This document shows positions 24,001 through 35,274 of a DNA stretch of 64,000 nt, piece after piece (position 1 is the stretch's first letter; each line of letters starts with the position of its first letter). A program made the translations under genes and the position numbers. Below the pieces are notes generated by a model. The model saw nothing but the letters and a program-made list of their open reading frames with translations, was not told the DNA's origin and searched no databases. Location of the stretch: the NCBI GenBank assembly GCA_019802505.1, contig JAFMOC010000316.1, positions 286,001 through 350,000 on the forward strand. Reading direction: 5' to 3'. The stretch comes from Corydoras sp. C115. Its lineage: Eukaryota > Chordata > Actinopteri > Siluriformes > Callichthyidae.

Positions 24001-27000
24001 ATCCATTATCTCCCGCTTTATCCTCTATTAGGGTCGCGGGGGGGTTCCCCATGCCCATCCAGGGGAGAACGTCTGGGGCGCTGGGCCGATACACCCAGGA
24101 CAGGGGGGCAATCTATCACTGGCACACACTCACTCACACAGACACACTCTATATGGGGCAATTTCATTCATTCATTCATTATCATCCGCTTTATCCTCTA
24201 TTAGGGTCGTGGGGGGGGGGGGGGTTCCCCATGCCCATCCAGGGGAGAACGTTTCGGGCGCTGGGCAGATAGACCCAGGACAGGGCGCCAATCCATCGCT
24301 GGGCACACACTCACTCACACACATACTCTATATGGGGAACTCAATTGACCTTGGTCCATGTTTTTTGGACTGTGGGAGGAAACCGGAGAACCCGGAGGAA
24401 ACCCACGCAGACACGGGGAGAACATGGAAACTCCTCACAGATTGGGATTCGAACCGGGAATCCCTAATGCTGAGAGGCCTAGTGCTAACCACTAAGCCAC
24501 CGTGCCGCCCATGGGGCAATTTAAAGCATTCAATTGACCTTGGTCCATGTTTTTTGGACTGTGGGAGGAAACCGGAGAACCCGGAGGAAACCCACACAGA
24601 CACGGGGAGAACATGGAAACTCCACCCAGATTGGGATTCGAACCGGGAATCCCTAGTGCTGAGAGGAGAACATGCTAAACCACTAAACCACCCGCCTCTT
24701 TTTGAACCAGTGCAGTTTTATTCCTGGATAACTTGTGTTTTGGTCTGTGGTTCTTGGCAGGCAGGGTGGTGGGCATCGTGCAGAGGAACTGGAGGGACTA
24801 CGTGGTGACGTTTCCCCCTCGAGAGGAGCTGCAGTCTCAGGGCAGAAACTCCCAAAAGGTTCTGGTCGTTCCCTGGGACTGTCGCATCCCGAAAATCCGG
24901 ATCAGCACGCAACAGGTGGACGCTCTGCAGGTAAAGACTGACGTATGATAAGATTTAACATAGAAACATAAAAACTCTACAGGAAAAGGATTTATAAATC
25001 CTAAAACTGTAACCAAGACAAAAAAAAACACAAAGTCTAATAAGTAAAAAAAAAAAAACATAAAAAAAGAGAATCTGATTATTACAATACAAACCCTATT
25101 AAAAATAAAATTGCATATAAATTATACTAATTAAAATAAAATAGGTAGGTCCTGTCCTTAAATCTGATTGGCTGAGTTCGATTGGTCCAGCTGTGAAATT
25201 ATTGACAACAACAAACACCGCCGAGCGCTTCACATTCGTATCAATATTTAAAATACAATTTATTCATTCATTATCTTCTGCTTTATCCTCTATTAGGGTC
25301 GCGGTGGGGTTCCCCATGCCCATACACCCAGGACAGGACGCCAATCTATCGCTGGACACACACTCACTCACACACACACACTCTATATGGGGCAATTTGG
25401 AGAACTCAATTGACTTAATCCATGTTTTTGGACTGTGGGAGGAAACCGGAGAACCCGGAGGAAACCCACGCGGACACGGGGAGAACATGGAAACTCCACC
25501 CAGATGGGGATTCGAACCGGGAATCCCTAGCGCTGATGGGAGAACATGCTAAACCACTAAGCCACCGTGCCACCCGAAAATACAATACATTACTTTCCAA
25601 ATGTTTTCTTATAATCTGTGTTCTGTAATTTGGCCACTAGATGGCAGAAAAACGCACAGCAGAGCAGATTATTAACAATTTTCATTTTAATAAATGCATT
25701 TCTGAATCGAAAGCTTGTTTTATATTATATTCTGTTTGTAAGCGTTTTATAAAAGCATTGAGACACTCGAGGTTGTGTATTATTGTGAATAAATCACGGA
25801 GAAGTTGTGTAACTGTTTTCCACTCCACGTTGGGACAAAAAACACCTCTATCATGATTAATTCACAATAATGCCACGCCCTCTCGTACCTTAGCGCTTTA
25901 ATAACATTATTAATGAATGTCCTTGTGCAGGACCACAGGGTGATCGTACGTGTGGACTCCTGGGAGGTTTCCTCTCTCTACCCGAATGGCCACAGTGTAA
26001 GGGTGCTGGGTAAAGCTGGAGAAGTGGAGACGGAGATCCACACCATTCTGGTGGAGAACAGCATCCATGTTTGTCCGTTTTCCGAAGCCCAGGTGAGTGG
26101 TGGTGTTTTTTTTTTTTTGTTTAAAACACAGGATTTCCTCTGACTGAGGGCTGCTAACGTTATTTTTCATCGTGCAGTGTATTAAACTTCTCGTTCTCGG
26201 ACGCTGACGGTTGTGTGTAGTTGCGAGAGATGCCGGTGAACTCGACGGAGCAGCCGTGGCAGATGGAGCCGGCGGAGCTGAGCTCACGGCGGGACCTGCG
26301 CCACACACACCTGGTGTTCAGCATCGACCCGCTGGGCTGCGAGGACGTGGACGACACCCTGTCCATCCGGACCTTACCGGGGGGGAAGCGTCTGGAGCTG
26401 GGTGTGCATATCGCAGACGTCACACACTTCGTTAAGGAGGACTCGCTCACTGACCTCGAGGCTCGGGCCAGGTACACGAATGCATTTTTAGGGTCCATTT
26501 ATTTGGTTAGACTCTCAGCACTAGGGATTCCCGGTTCGAATCCCCATCAGGGTGGAGTTTCCATGTTCTCCCCGTGTCCGCGTGGTTTCCTCCGGGTTCT
26601 CCGGTTTCCTCCCACAGTCCAAAAACATGGATCAAGTTAATTGAGTTCTCCAAATTGCCCCATATAGAGTGTGTCTGTGTGAGTGAGAGTTTGTCCAGTG
26701 ATAGATTGGCATCCTGTCCTGGGTGTATCTGCCCAGCACCCGAAACGTTCTCCCCTGGATGGGCATGGGGAACCCCCCGTGACCCTAATGGAGGATAAAG
26801 CGGAAGATAATGGATGTATGGATGGGGAGGGGTTCCACATGCCCATCCAGGGGAGAACGTTGGGCAGATACACCCAGGACAGGACGCGAATCGATCACTG
26901 GACACACACTCACTCACACAGAAACTCAATTGACTTGATCCATGTTTTTGGACTGTGGGAGGAAACCGGAGAACCCGGAGGAAACCCACGCGGACACGGG

Positions 27001-28352
27001 GAGGACATGGAAACTCCACCCAGATCAGGATTCGAACCGGGAATCCCCAGCGCAGAGAGGAGAACATGCTAAACCACTAAGCCATTGATTTTTAGGGTTA
27101 GACTTTACAAAAAAAAAAAAAATAAAAACCTCTGGATGATCTCTGCACTATATGAATATATATATATATTGGAGTGTCTTCTGTCAATAAGTTCTTTATT
27201 AGATTGTGTCACGGTTCTTTAGTGTTCTGCACTGAACCATGATATCTACACTTATTAAACACCTTCGAGACAAACTGGAATAATAAATGTGAAATAAAAA
27301 GTGTAAAATGTGACGCGGGTCGAGGGTCCACATCATTTTTTGTTCTCATCATTAATAAAGGACAGATTCAGGAGCTTCATTTTGATGGTTTATTGTTTAG
27401 TAAATGCTCTTTGTGGAACACTTCCAGGGCCACCACCTATTACCTGGCTGACCGGCGGTACGACATGCTGCCGGCGGTGCTGAGTGCCGACCTCTGCTCT
27501 CTGCTGGGAGGGGTGGACAGGTGAGCACAACCTCCATCCATCCATTATCTACCGCTTTATCCTCTATTAGGGTCACGGGGGGGGGTTCCCCATGCCCATC
27601 CAGGGGAGAACATTTCGGGCGCTGGGCAGATAGACCCAGGACAGGACACCAATCTATTGCTGGGCACACACTCACTCACACACACACATTTTATATGGGG
27701 CAATTTGGAGAACTCAATTGACTTGATCCATGTTTTTGGACTGTGGGAGGAAACCGGAGAACCCGGAGGAAACCCACGCGGACACGGGGAGGACATGGAA
27801 ACTCCAGCCAGACGGGGATTCGAACCGGGAATCCCTAGTGCTGAGAGGAGAACATGTTAATCACTAAGGTGTGCAAAACATTGAAACACTAAAGTGTGTT
27901 TATATAACGCAGTGATTCTCAATTATTTTCTGTTAAGCCCCCCCTAGGAAGAAGAAAACTTTTTTTGCCCCCCCGTACATGACAAAATGGGATGAAAAAG
28001 TATTTTTACACGCCCACTGTAGTATGATTTGTCTATAAATTTGTTCTAAGTACACCTCTTTTATAACAATGTCTCCTTATTAACAATAAAGAAAACAAAA
28101 AAGAAAGAAATATAGATCAACTTAGAACAATCATTTTATTAACTCTGTTTTTTAGTTTGTAACAGAAACGAATTAAATCCTTATTTAAACAAGAAACATT
28201 TTTTGAACTGACCGGCATTTGGTACTGAAAAATGAAATGATATAAAATCAATAAATAATAATAAATTCAAATTCATCAGCAACATTCATTCAGGAGCACA
28301 ATTTATTAAGACTTTAACCTACAAAACTAAAATGAATATGACAATTTGTGCT

Positions 28353-28388
<36 letters not shown>

Positions 28389-31300
28389 TGTAAGTCAGAA
28401 CTCATGTCTCCAACGCGCCCGTTCTGCAGCACAGCTTTTCTGCAGTAGATTTTTAATAAAGCGTTATAATTGCTTGCTGTACGCGTCACGTTTTCGATTA
28501 AAAACTCGAGCGGTTATCAGCGTAATTGCAGTGTAATGTCTTTAAGTGACGCCTTCATTTATTTCACGCTGTCCGCTGACAACATTTAAAGACACAGCAG
28601 ACCTTTCTTCGTCTCCCACCTTTGTTACCGTGAAACCAAGCGCTACATACACTTTCCTCGTTTTAACTTTCGGTTGATTTTTATTGCTCTCGTTATCTTC
28701 GTCTCTCTCCGCCTTTCTCTCCTCGTCTCTGTTAAATATTTCTCCATGTTTTCTCTTGAGGGTTTGTTCAATGCACTTAATATCACTTGCTCTGTGATTT
28801 CTTGTTATGCGCCCCCCCAGGCACCACACTGTGCCCCCCCAGGGGGGCGCGCCCCACTATTTGAGAAGCACTGATATAACGTCATGGGACGTGTCCTCTT
28901 TTCTGTAGATATGCGATGAGTGTGTTGTGGGAGCTGGACGCCGAAAGCCTGGACGTCTGTAGCGTGTGGTACGGCCGCACCGTGATCCGCTCCTCGTACC
29001 AGCTCCACTACGAGCTGGCTCAGAGCCTCTTAAACGGGGAGGAGGAGGTGGAGGTGCCGGAGCTGGCGCGGCTCCAGAGCTCGGAGCGCGAGCAGAAGCT
29101 GGCCGAGCTCCTGGACGCCCTGGGTGGGCTGACCCGCGTGGCCAGGCACCTGCGCTCTCGGAGGGATAAGGGTGGGGCGTTGGAGCTCGAGGGCGTGGAG
29201 GTGAGGGCGCAGCTGGACGAGGACAAGAACATCACCGCTCTGGTTCCCAAGCAGCCGCTGGAGGTGCACGAGACCGTGGCGGAGTGCATGATCTATGCCA
29301 ACCACTGGGTGGCCCGCAAGATCCAGGAGTGCTATCCACACCAGGCACTGCTGAGGCGCCACCCGCCCCCCAGGCAGGAGTTCTTCAATCAGCTTATAGA
29401 CAGCGGCAAGTCACGCGGCTATGTCATCGATACACGGTGAGAAACTTTAACCAGCTGGGGTTAATTAATTAGGTGGTGGACTATTCTTGGAACTGCGGAA
29501 TTGAGACGTTGTCCCGCATTGTTATTAAAAGTCGGACTGCGGTTTTAAAATGCGTGCTTTATAATCTGCCATTGGACGGCTGTGTTGTCTGTTATCGGGG
29601 GAGAGGCGGGCTGTTTGAATGTCAACCAAACGGGAACGCAGACGCAGGTTAAGGGCGCGCCCACCGACACAAACCATGCAAATCGGGTCCGAACAGCACC
29701 GACATGCAGCACGCCTCCGAGATATGGAGGAAAGAGAACGAAAACGTAAACACGAGCTGTACAGCTAAAAAAAAACAAGTGCAGCTGAAACAAAGACAGG
29801 GAAACTATACACCAGGGTGAAAGCAGTGCAAGGCCAGTCTGAAAAGGTTTTGTGTGACGGTTTTTCACGTATAAGGCGCACCGTACTATAAGGCGCAGTC
29901 TGAATTAGGGACTCTATTTCTGTACGGTACTTATTCTGTACGGCAGCGTATTATAAGGCACTCGCTAAAACATACGATCTACAAGAAAAGTAAAGGATGC
30001 AGAACGCTGATTTATAATTGAAGTTTATTCTACTTAACAAAACACATTATTTTAATCTCTCTTCTCCCACAAATCCATCAGCGTCCTCGTCTTCTGTGTC
30101 TGAATTAAAAAGCTGGTTCTCTATCGAGCACTCCGGTGTTCCCTCTCATCGATGTCCGAGTCCGTCTCGTCTCCGGGCGGCCGTTCGGCGATGACGCCGG
30201 CTTTCACGAAAGCTCGGACGACGGTCACGGCAGAAACCTCGGCCCGGGCGTCCACAACCCATTCACAGACGGTGGCGTAACTTGCCCCGCCGCCGCCTCC
30301 CGAGTTTTAGTAAACGTGTGTTCGCCGTCTATCATCCATCGCTCCCACGCCGCCCGCGACTTTACTTTAAACGCCCCGTTTACGCCGACGTCCAGCGGTC
30401 GGAGTTCTTTATTTAATCCTCCCGGAATGACGGCGAGCTCCGGATTAATTTTCTTCACTCGGCTTTTCTGTGAGATGAGCGCGCATGGAGTCACAGACCA
30501 GCAGGGCGGCGATGTGTGGAACAAACCACCCGGTCGCACAACAATACTTTTATAGAAATTGGAACTCAGTACACGTATAAGGCACCGGATTATCAGAATC
30601 AGAATCAGGTTTATTGGTCACATACATGGTACAGCCAGCAGTGAAATTTCTTTTTTGACCTCTCCACAGAAAAATAAAATTTGTTTAAAAAGGATAAGAG
30701 TAAGAAAAATAAGGTAGAGTAAGATAAAAATAAGATAAAGATAAAGTTTAACTATGTATTTACAATGTGCAATGGAATTATAAAGTGTGTTAAAGTTTAT
30801 ATTATAAGGCACCGGATTATAAGGCGCACGTCCGATTTCCGAGTAAATTTTAGGCTTTTAGGTGCACCTTATTGTCCGGAAAATACGGTACACATTTTTA
30901 TTTGGCAGTCCATTGGTGTCCCACGCAAACATAATCTTTGTCCCACATATGGTGAATTGGAATCTGGTCACCCTACTCGCTCTGCACCGTATCAGACGCC
31001 TCTGCTAATAAGATTATAGATTATAGATTATAGATTATAGATTTGCCCTGTTGAAGCTGCAGGATGTATTTTGTTCTCGTGACGGTTGTTCAGAACCTGC
31101 TGTTTTTGGGACAGGTCTAATAAAGCTCTGGCTGATTCTCTGGACCGAGCGGTGGATCCTCGCGACCCGCTGATCAACCGGCTGCTGAGGGTCATGGCCA
31201 CTCAGGCCATGTCTAATGCTCTGTACTTCTCGACCGGAGCCTGTTCAGAGGATCAGTACTATCACTACGGTACGTCCCACCGTTCTGTTCACCTAGTTAC

Positions 31301-33723
31301 CTCATCAGCATCACCTAGCTTTGATGGTTGGGGGAATCTGTGGGGTGGTGGAGGAAAACACTCCAGATCCTCAGTTCACCTTGGAGAACGTGGAGAACGT
31401 GCTCACCACGCTGAACCTCTGCAAACCATTGATGCCATTGTCACTCCATCACTCGTGTCCCTCCGTCACTCGTGGCCCTCCATCACTCGTGTCCCTCCAT
31501 CACTCGTGTCCCTCCATCACTCGTGTCCCTCCATCACTCGTGTCCCTCCATCACTCGTGTCCCTCCATCACTCGTGGCCCTCCATCACTCGTGGCCCTCC
31601 ATGACTCGTGGCCCTCCATCACTCGTGGCCCTCCATCACTCGTGGCCCTCCATCACTCGTGGCCCTCCATGACTCGTGGCCCTCCATGACTCGTGGCCCT
31701 CCATCACTCGTGGCCCTCCATCACTCGTGGCCCTCCATCACTCGTGGCCCTCCATGACTCGTGGCCCTCCATGACTCGTGGCCCTCCATGACTCGTGGCC
31801 CTCCATGACTCGTGTCCCTCCATCTCTCGTGTCCCTCCATCACTCGTGTCCCTCCATCACTCGTGTCCCTCCATCACTCGTGGCCCTCCATCTCTCGTGG
31901 CCCTCCATCACTCGTGGCCCTCCATCACTCGTGTCCCTCCATCACTCGTGTCCCTCCATCACTCGTGTCCCTCCATCTCTCGTGTCCCTCCATCTCTCGT
32001 GTCCCTCCATCTCTCGTGGCCCTCCATCACTCGTGGCCCTCCATCACTCGTGGCCCTCCATCACTCGTGTCCCTCCATCACTCGTGTCCCTCCATCACTC
32101 GTGTCCCTCCATCACTCGTGGCCCTCCATCACTCGTGGCCCTCCATCACTCGTGTCCCTCCATCACTCGTGGCCCTCCATGACTCGTGGCCCTCCATGAC
32201 TCGTGGCCCTCCATGACTCGTGGCCCTCCATCTCTCGTGTCCCTCCATCTCTCGTGTCCCTCCATCACTCGTGTCCCTCCATCACTCGTGTCCCTCCATC
32301 ACTCGTGTCCCTCCATCACTCGTGTCCCTCCATCACTCGTGGTCCCTCCATCTCTCGTGGCCCTCCATCACTCGTGGCCCTCCATCACTCGTGGCCCTCC
32401 ATCACTCGTGGCCCTCCATCACTCGTGGCCCTCCATCTCTCGTGGCCCTCCATCTCTCGTGTCCCTCCATCTCTCGTGTCCCTCCATCTCTCGTGTCCCT
32501 CCATCTCTCGTGGCCCTCCATCACTCGTGGCCCTCCATGACTCGTGGCCCTCCATGACTCGTGGCCCTCCATCACTCATGTCCCTCCATTGTCTCCCTCT
32601 AGCTGCTGCATTCAGTACAAGTCTCTGTCTCTGGTCTATAGAACCATCTCTGGATCTGTCCCCCTCCGACCTTCACTCTATCTTCTCAAAATACACTCCG
32701 ACTCGTTCACTTCGCTCCGGTGATGATCGCCCCCTGGTGGTTCCACCTCACCGAGGAGCTGATTCTCACTCCGTGGCGTTCACCACGGCAACGTGATAGT
32801 ACGATCTTCCCAACTCTGTCCATAAGGCAGAATCACTGAGCAGCTTTAAGAAACTACTGAAGACTTTTTAACAAATACCTGTCGTAAAAAAAAAAAAAGG
32901 GGGGGGGGTGATCATACACTTTGAACAGAACCTCCAGAGAACCTGTGTGGAACTTCTAAACATCTCCCTTGGTTTGATTCGCAGGTCTTGCCCTGGATCG
33001 CTACACCCACTTCACCTCTCCAATCCGGCGCTACGCCGACATCGTAGTGCACCGCCTCCTCATGGCTGCCGTCCAATCAGAGAAGGCAAATTGCCTTCAC
33101 GGGAGTTTGGCGAGCAACAAGAACCTGGAGGAGCTGGCTCAGCAAATCAACAACAAGAACCGAGTGAGTACGGCATGCGGCTCCACATCAGGTTTTATTT
33201 CCAATTTACATCAAAGGATTTTTACGTAACCCTCCCGCTGCGTGTTTCGGGTTTGTTATTGTGTTATTTATTTATAACTGTATTATATTACAATACCTCA
33301 CCGCATTCATGAGTTGGTTTTGGGTGCTTTGGGTACCTTGAGGTACCTTGAGTGGGGTGAGATTTCCAACAAGCTTCCGCAGGTTTGAATAATTATTAGG
33401 TGTTTATATGTTTTTAATGATTAGTCAGTGTTTTAAGGTTTTTTTAAACATTCAGCATGTTGTGTATCAGTGTGGAGAACATATGGGACGTTTTGTGACC
33501 CGCAGGCAGCTCAGCAGGCTCAAAAGCAGTCCACAGAGCTTTTCCAGTGTCTCTACTTCCGCAACAAGGACCCTCAGACGGACGAGCGCTGCGTGGCCGA
33601 TGCTGTTATCTACTCCATCAGGGCGAACGGCGTGCTGGTCTTTATCCCACGGTCAGTCACTCATCTTTATTATTTATTGTTTACTTTTACTGTATTTGCA
33701 TTGGATGCAGCAATATGCAAATG

Positions 33724-33780
<57 letters not shown>

Positions 33781-35265
33781 GCTATGGTTTAAAGGGAGCA
33801 GTGTATCTGAAGAACCGGGAGAACCAGGTGGTGAGCGTGGGGGATGACGGCAGCTGTGAGTGGCAGGTGGGAACACTGCAGAGGGCTGCAGACCGAATCA
33901 GTTCCTGCACCAACTCCGGTTCTCACGTCTTTCAGCTGTTTGATCACGTCACAGTGAGTGCAGTCGTCCTGCTCGTGTTATCATCTTCATCATCATCCTC
34001 ATCGGGTTTCAGGTTCATTCCAGAGCTGCACAATTCAGGGTTCCATGGGCAACTTGTGGTCCACCCTCCACTTTTTTTAGTCAGTCAGTTCAGAAGTGAT
34101 TTAAAATCCGTACTGTAATATCCATCCATTATCTTCTGCTTTATCCTCTATTAGGGTCGGGGGGGGGGGGGGGGGGTTCCCCATGCCCATCCAGGGGAGA
34201 ACGTTTCGGGCGCTGGGCAGATAGACCCGGGACAGGACGCCCATCTATCACTGGGCACACACTCACTCACACACACACTCTATATGGGGCAATTTGGAGA
34301 ACTCAATTGACTTGATCCATGTTTTTGGACTCTGGGAGGAAACCGGAGAACCCAGAGGAAACCCACGTGGACACGGGGAGAACATGGAAACTCCACCCAG
34401 ATGGGGATTCGAACTGGGAATCCCTAATGCTGAGAGGAGAACATGCTAAACCACTAAGCCACCGTGCCGCCCGTACTGTAATAATTTAAAAAAATTATGT
34501 GGTGTAACTTTACCATTTTCTACATGTAAATGAGGAGAGAACATGCAAATTCTACAACGACCAAGCCCTGTCTTCCGAGTGCACTGCCCATTTAGAAAAT
34601 ATTTAATAATATAATTATAATTATTTTTTAATAAATTAATTTTTTAATTAATTATATTTAATTTTATTGCTTTTTTTTTTTTTACATCTGAAATGTTCTT
34701 GAATAATCTATTCATCCATTATCTTCTGTTTTATCCTCTATTAGGGTCGTGGGGGGGGGGGTTCCCCATGCCCATCCAAGGGAGAACGTTTCGGGCACAG
34801 GGCAGATACACCCAGGACAGGGGGGCAATCTATCACTGGGCATGTTCTTGAATAATGAAAGCATTTTTTTTGGGTGCTGTAACGTGACTTCCCTCTGCTC
34901 TTCAGGTCCGTATTTCGGTGGAACCCTCCCGCTGCCACTCCGACAGTCTGCATCTAGAGCTCATTAGTAACCGGCCACATCAGAGCGCCGCGACCGAGTC
35001 CGGGCCGAGCGGCCGCGTGCAGGCGGAGCTGGTGGAGGAGGTGGTGCGCAGGGAGGAGGAGTCGCTCCTGGCGGAGGAAAAGAGCAGGAGACCCAAACTG
35101 AGCCGGGAGGAGAGAGAGTTCCGGCAGAGCAGAGCGCCGAATCTCTACTCGCTCCTGCAGGAGATCAGCGAGCTCGCGTTGCTGGAGCCAGCGTTCTGTC
35201 CTGGAACCGTCGCCGAGGGCGGAGCTGCACCAAATCCGCTTCGCTGCGGAACTACATGTAGTTAA
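18099..35265 (+). CDS. dis3l: DIS3-like exonuclease 1, cytoplasmic exosome catalytic subunit
   Basis: Seventeen coding exons: 18099-18228, 20534-20687, 21099-21227, 22030-22165, 22263-22430, 23571-23649, 23756-23932, 24761-24930, 25931-26092, 26221-26471, 27428-27520, 28909-29436, 31115-31269, 32985-33163, 33506-33651, 33782-33953, 34906-35265. They sum to 1,063 codons with stop, against ~1,054 residues in human DIS3L. The product is the processive 3'-5' exoribonuclease of the cytoplasmic RNA exosome, acting in mRNA turnover. Visible parts: N-terminal PIN-like region (residues ~1-200, e.g. [16 protein letters not shown]), OB/cold-shock region (~240-430, e.g. [10 protein letters not shown]), RNB domain starting near 465 with [12 protein letters not shown], in which Asp 471, 477, 479 and 480 form the metal-binding cluster, then [19 protein letters not shown], and a C-terminal S1-like region. 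All introns are GT-AG. Nothing looks broken. Confidence 0.97.
18430..19597 (+). repeat. 16-bp minisatellite in dis3l intron 1
   Basis: About 70 tandem units of consensus ATTATTAAAGTATAAC with variants (GTATGAG, GAATAAC, GTAGTAC) that recur in higher-order blocks. It begins ~200 bases inside intron 1. Confidence 0.95.
19895..20007 (+). repeat. Poly(A) and (TA)n tract in dis3l intron 1
   Basis: A-rich run followed by about 30 TA units. A GACCAGACAGA-type imperfect repeat precedes it at ~19720-19860. Confidence 0.9.
20108..20322 (+). repeat. Rearranged SINE-A copy
   Basis: A short minus-oriented tail fragment (20108-20155) is followed by a plus-oriented tail half (20156-20322), i.e. a foldback rearrangement of one or two copies. 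Confidence 0.7.
21013..21070 (+). repeat. (TG)n microsatellite in dis3l intron 2
   Basis: About 28 TG units ending ~28 bases before the acceptor of exon 3. Confidence 0.95.
21320..21676 (+). repeat. Full-length SINE-A copy in dis3l intron 3
   Basis: Intact A and B boxes. ATTATTGAGATCCA lies on both sides (from ~21296 and ~21677), a target duplication. Confidence 0.92.
21703..22020 (+). repeat. 11-bp minisatellite abutting dis3l exon 4
   Basis: About 29 units of TCTGTATTTAA or TCTGTATTTAT. The last unit merges into the acceptor (CTGTATTGTTGCAG), so the polypyrimidine tract of exon 4 lies in the array edge. Confidence 0.95.
22598..22647 (+). repeat. (CA)n-type microsatellite in dis3l intron 5
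   Basis: CACACACTCA units, interrupted by T, about 50 bases. Confidence 0.9.
22989..23334 (+). repeat. Full-length SINE-A copy in dis3l intron 5
   Basis: A box and B box present; the C-run near the tail is 15 long. A CTCF-like motif (13/14, minus strand) lies 51 bases upstream at 22925-22938. Confidence 0.9.
23988..24164 (-). repeat. SINE-A tail half in dis3l intron 7
   Basis: Interrupted at GGGGCAATTT by the next copy; its remaining head half resumes at ~24511. Confidence 0.85.
24165..24510 (-). repeat. SINE-A copy nested in another SINE-A
   Basis: Inserted into the older copy at ATGGGGCAATTT: the bases ATGGGGCAATTT occur at both borders (~24153 and ~24511) as a target duplication. Confidence 0.88.
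24511..24692 (-). repeat. SINE-A head half, continuation of the split copy
   Basis: Completes the copy begun at 23988, from GGGGCAATTT to the tRNA head. Confidence 0.85.
25261..25575 (-). repeat. SINE-A copy in dis3l intron 8
   Basis: About 35 bases are deleted after CATGCCCAT. AAAATACAAT flanks both ends. Confidence 0.9.
25634..25647 (+). promoter_or_regulatory. CTCF-like motif in dis3l intron 8
   Basis: CCACTAGATGGCAG matches the CTCF core consensus CCASYAGRKGGCRS at all 14 positions. It is in unique sequence just after a SINE-A copy. Confidence 0.45.
26511..26826 (+). repeat. SINE-A copy in dis3l intron 10, half of an inverted pair
   Basis: Starts at the tRNA anticodon-loop region (TCTCAGCACTAGGG) 40 bases after the exon 10 donor and ends in ATGG. 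Confidence 0.9.
26827..27085 (-). repeat. SINE-A copy in dis3l intron 10, second half of inverted pair
   Basis: Joins the previous copy tail to tail with no spacer; two internal deletions shorten it. Confidence 0.88.
27533..27868 (-). repeat. SINE-A copy in dis3l intron 11
   Basis: Begins 13 bases after the exon 11 donor; head is truncated at TTAATCACTAAGG. Confidence 0.9.
27910..28873. mobile_element. Non-autonomous hAT transposon in dis3l intron 11
   Basis: Terminal inverted repeats CAGTGATTCTCAA and TTGAGAAGCACTG (one mismatch) and a perfect 8-base target duplication ATATAACG (27902-27909 and 28874-28881) define a 964-base hAT element. No transposase frame is evident. It contains a T30 run at ~28354-28387 and C-rich stretches next to both ends. 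Confidence 0.95.
29866..30888. mobile_element. Pogo/Tc2-like element, copy 1, left end lost
   Basis: Starts at CACGTATAAGGCGCACC and ends ..GGAAAATACGG|TA. The minus strand encodes a DDE transposase C-terminal remnant ([20 protein letters not shown]). It carries its own insertion at 30595-30806. Confidence 0.85.
30595..30806 (+). mobile_element. Retroposon-like insertion nested in pogo copy 1
   Basis: A ~210-base insertion starting CAGAATCAGAATCAGG is bounded by a 17-base target duplication ATAAGGCACCGGATTAT. Variable-length duplication suggests LINE-driven insertion; the family is not recognised. Confidence 0.7.
31435..32590 (+). repeat. 17-bp minisatellite in dis3l intron 13
   Basis: About 67 units of CCTCCATCACTCGTGGC with variants (GTGTC, TCTCTC, TGACTC). 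As 17 is not a multiple of 3 and the unit lacks stops, all three plus frames stay open for over 100 codons; this is not coding. Confidence 0.97.
32600..32894 (+). mobile_element. LINE 3' fragment in dis3l intron 13
   Basis: Encodes, with frameshifts, the C-terminal end of a non-LTR reverse transcriptase ([17 protein letters not shown], then [20 protein letters not shown]). Ends in a short poly(A). Confidence 0.75.
32727..32740 (-). promoter_or_regulatory. CTCF-like motif inside a LINE fragment
   Basis: Read on the minus strand this is CCACCAGGGGGCGA, 13 of 14 matches to the CTCF core. It lies in the LINE 3' fragment of dis3l intron 13, so it may be transposon-borne. Confidence 0.35.
33727..33777 (+). 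repeat. (TG)n microsatellite next to dis3l exon 16
   Basis: About 25 TG units ending 4 bases before the exon 16 acceptor (GTGTAAAG|C); the intron lacks an ordinary pyrimidine tract there. Confidence 0.95.
34121..34472 (-). repeat. Full-length SINE-A copy in dis3l intron 16
   Basis: Target duplication CGTACTGTAATA on both sides. Confidence 0.92.
34710..34842 (-). repeat. SINE-A 5'-truncated copy in dis3l intron 16
   Basis: Only the tail third is present, yet TGTTCTTGAATAAT flanks both ends, so this is a truncated insertion rather than later loss. Confidence 0.9.
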
Positions 35266-35274
35266 ATTGCCCCA

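Larger units (their letters stand above)
29497..30977. mobile_element. DNA transposon with TAGGGTGACC ends, split by insertion
   Basis: Left arm 29497-29865 and right arm 30889-30977 match, in reverse, the element at 60988-61706. The right end is GGTCACCCTA; the left ~40 bases are lost. A pogo-like element interrupts it. Superfamily not assigned. Confidence 0.65.

Noticed and set aside
30136..30555. Plus-strand frame [14 protein letters not shown] and relatives at 40653 and 62267
   Set aside because: They are antisense shadows of the pogo-like transposase remnant and are interrupted differently in each copy.
31472..32557. Overlapping 100-197 codon Ser/Pro/His-rich frames
   Set aside because: They come from the 17-bp minisatellite, open in all three frames, and lie in a dis3l intron.
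31435..32590. Regular repeats as a CRISPR array
   Set aside because: The units are contiguous without unique spacers, and the genome is vertebrate.
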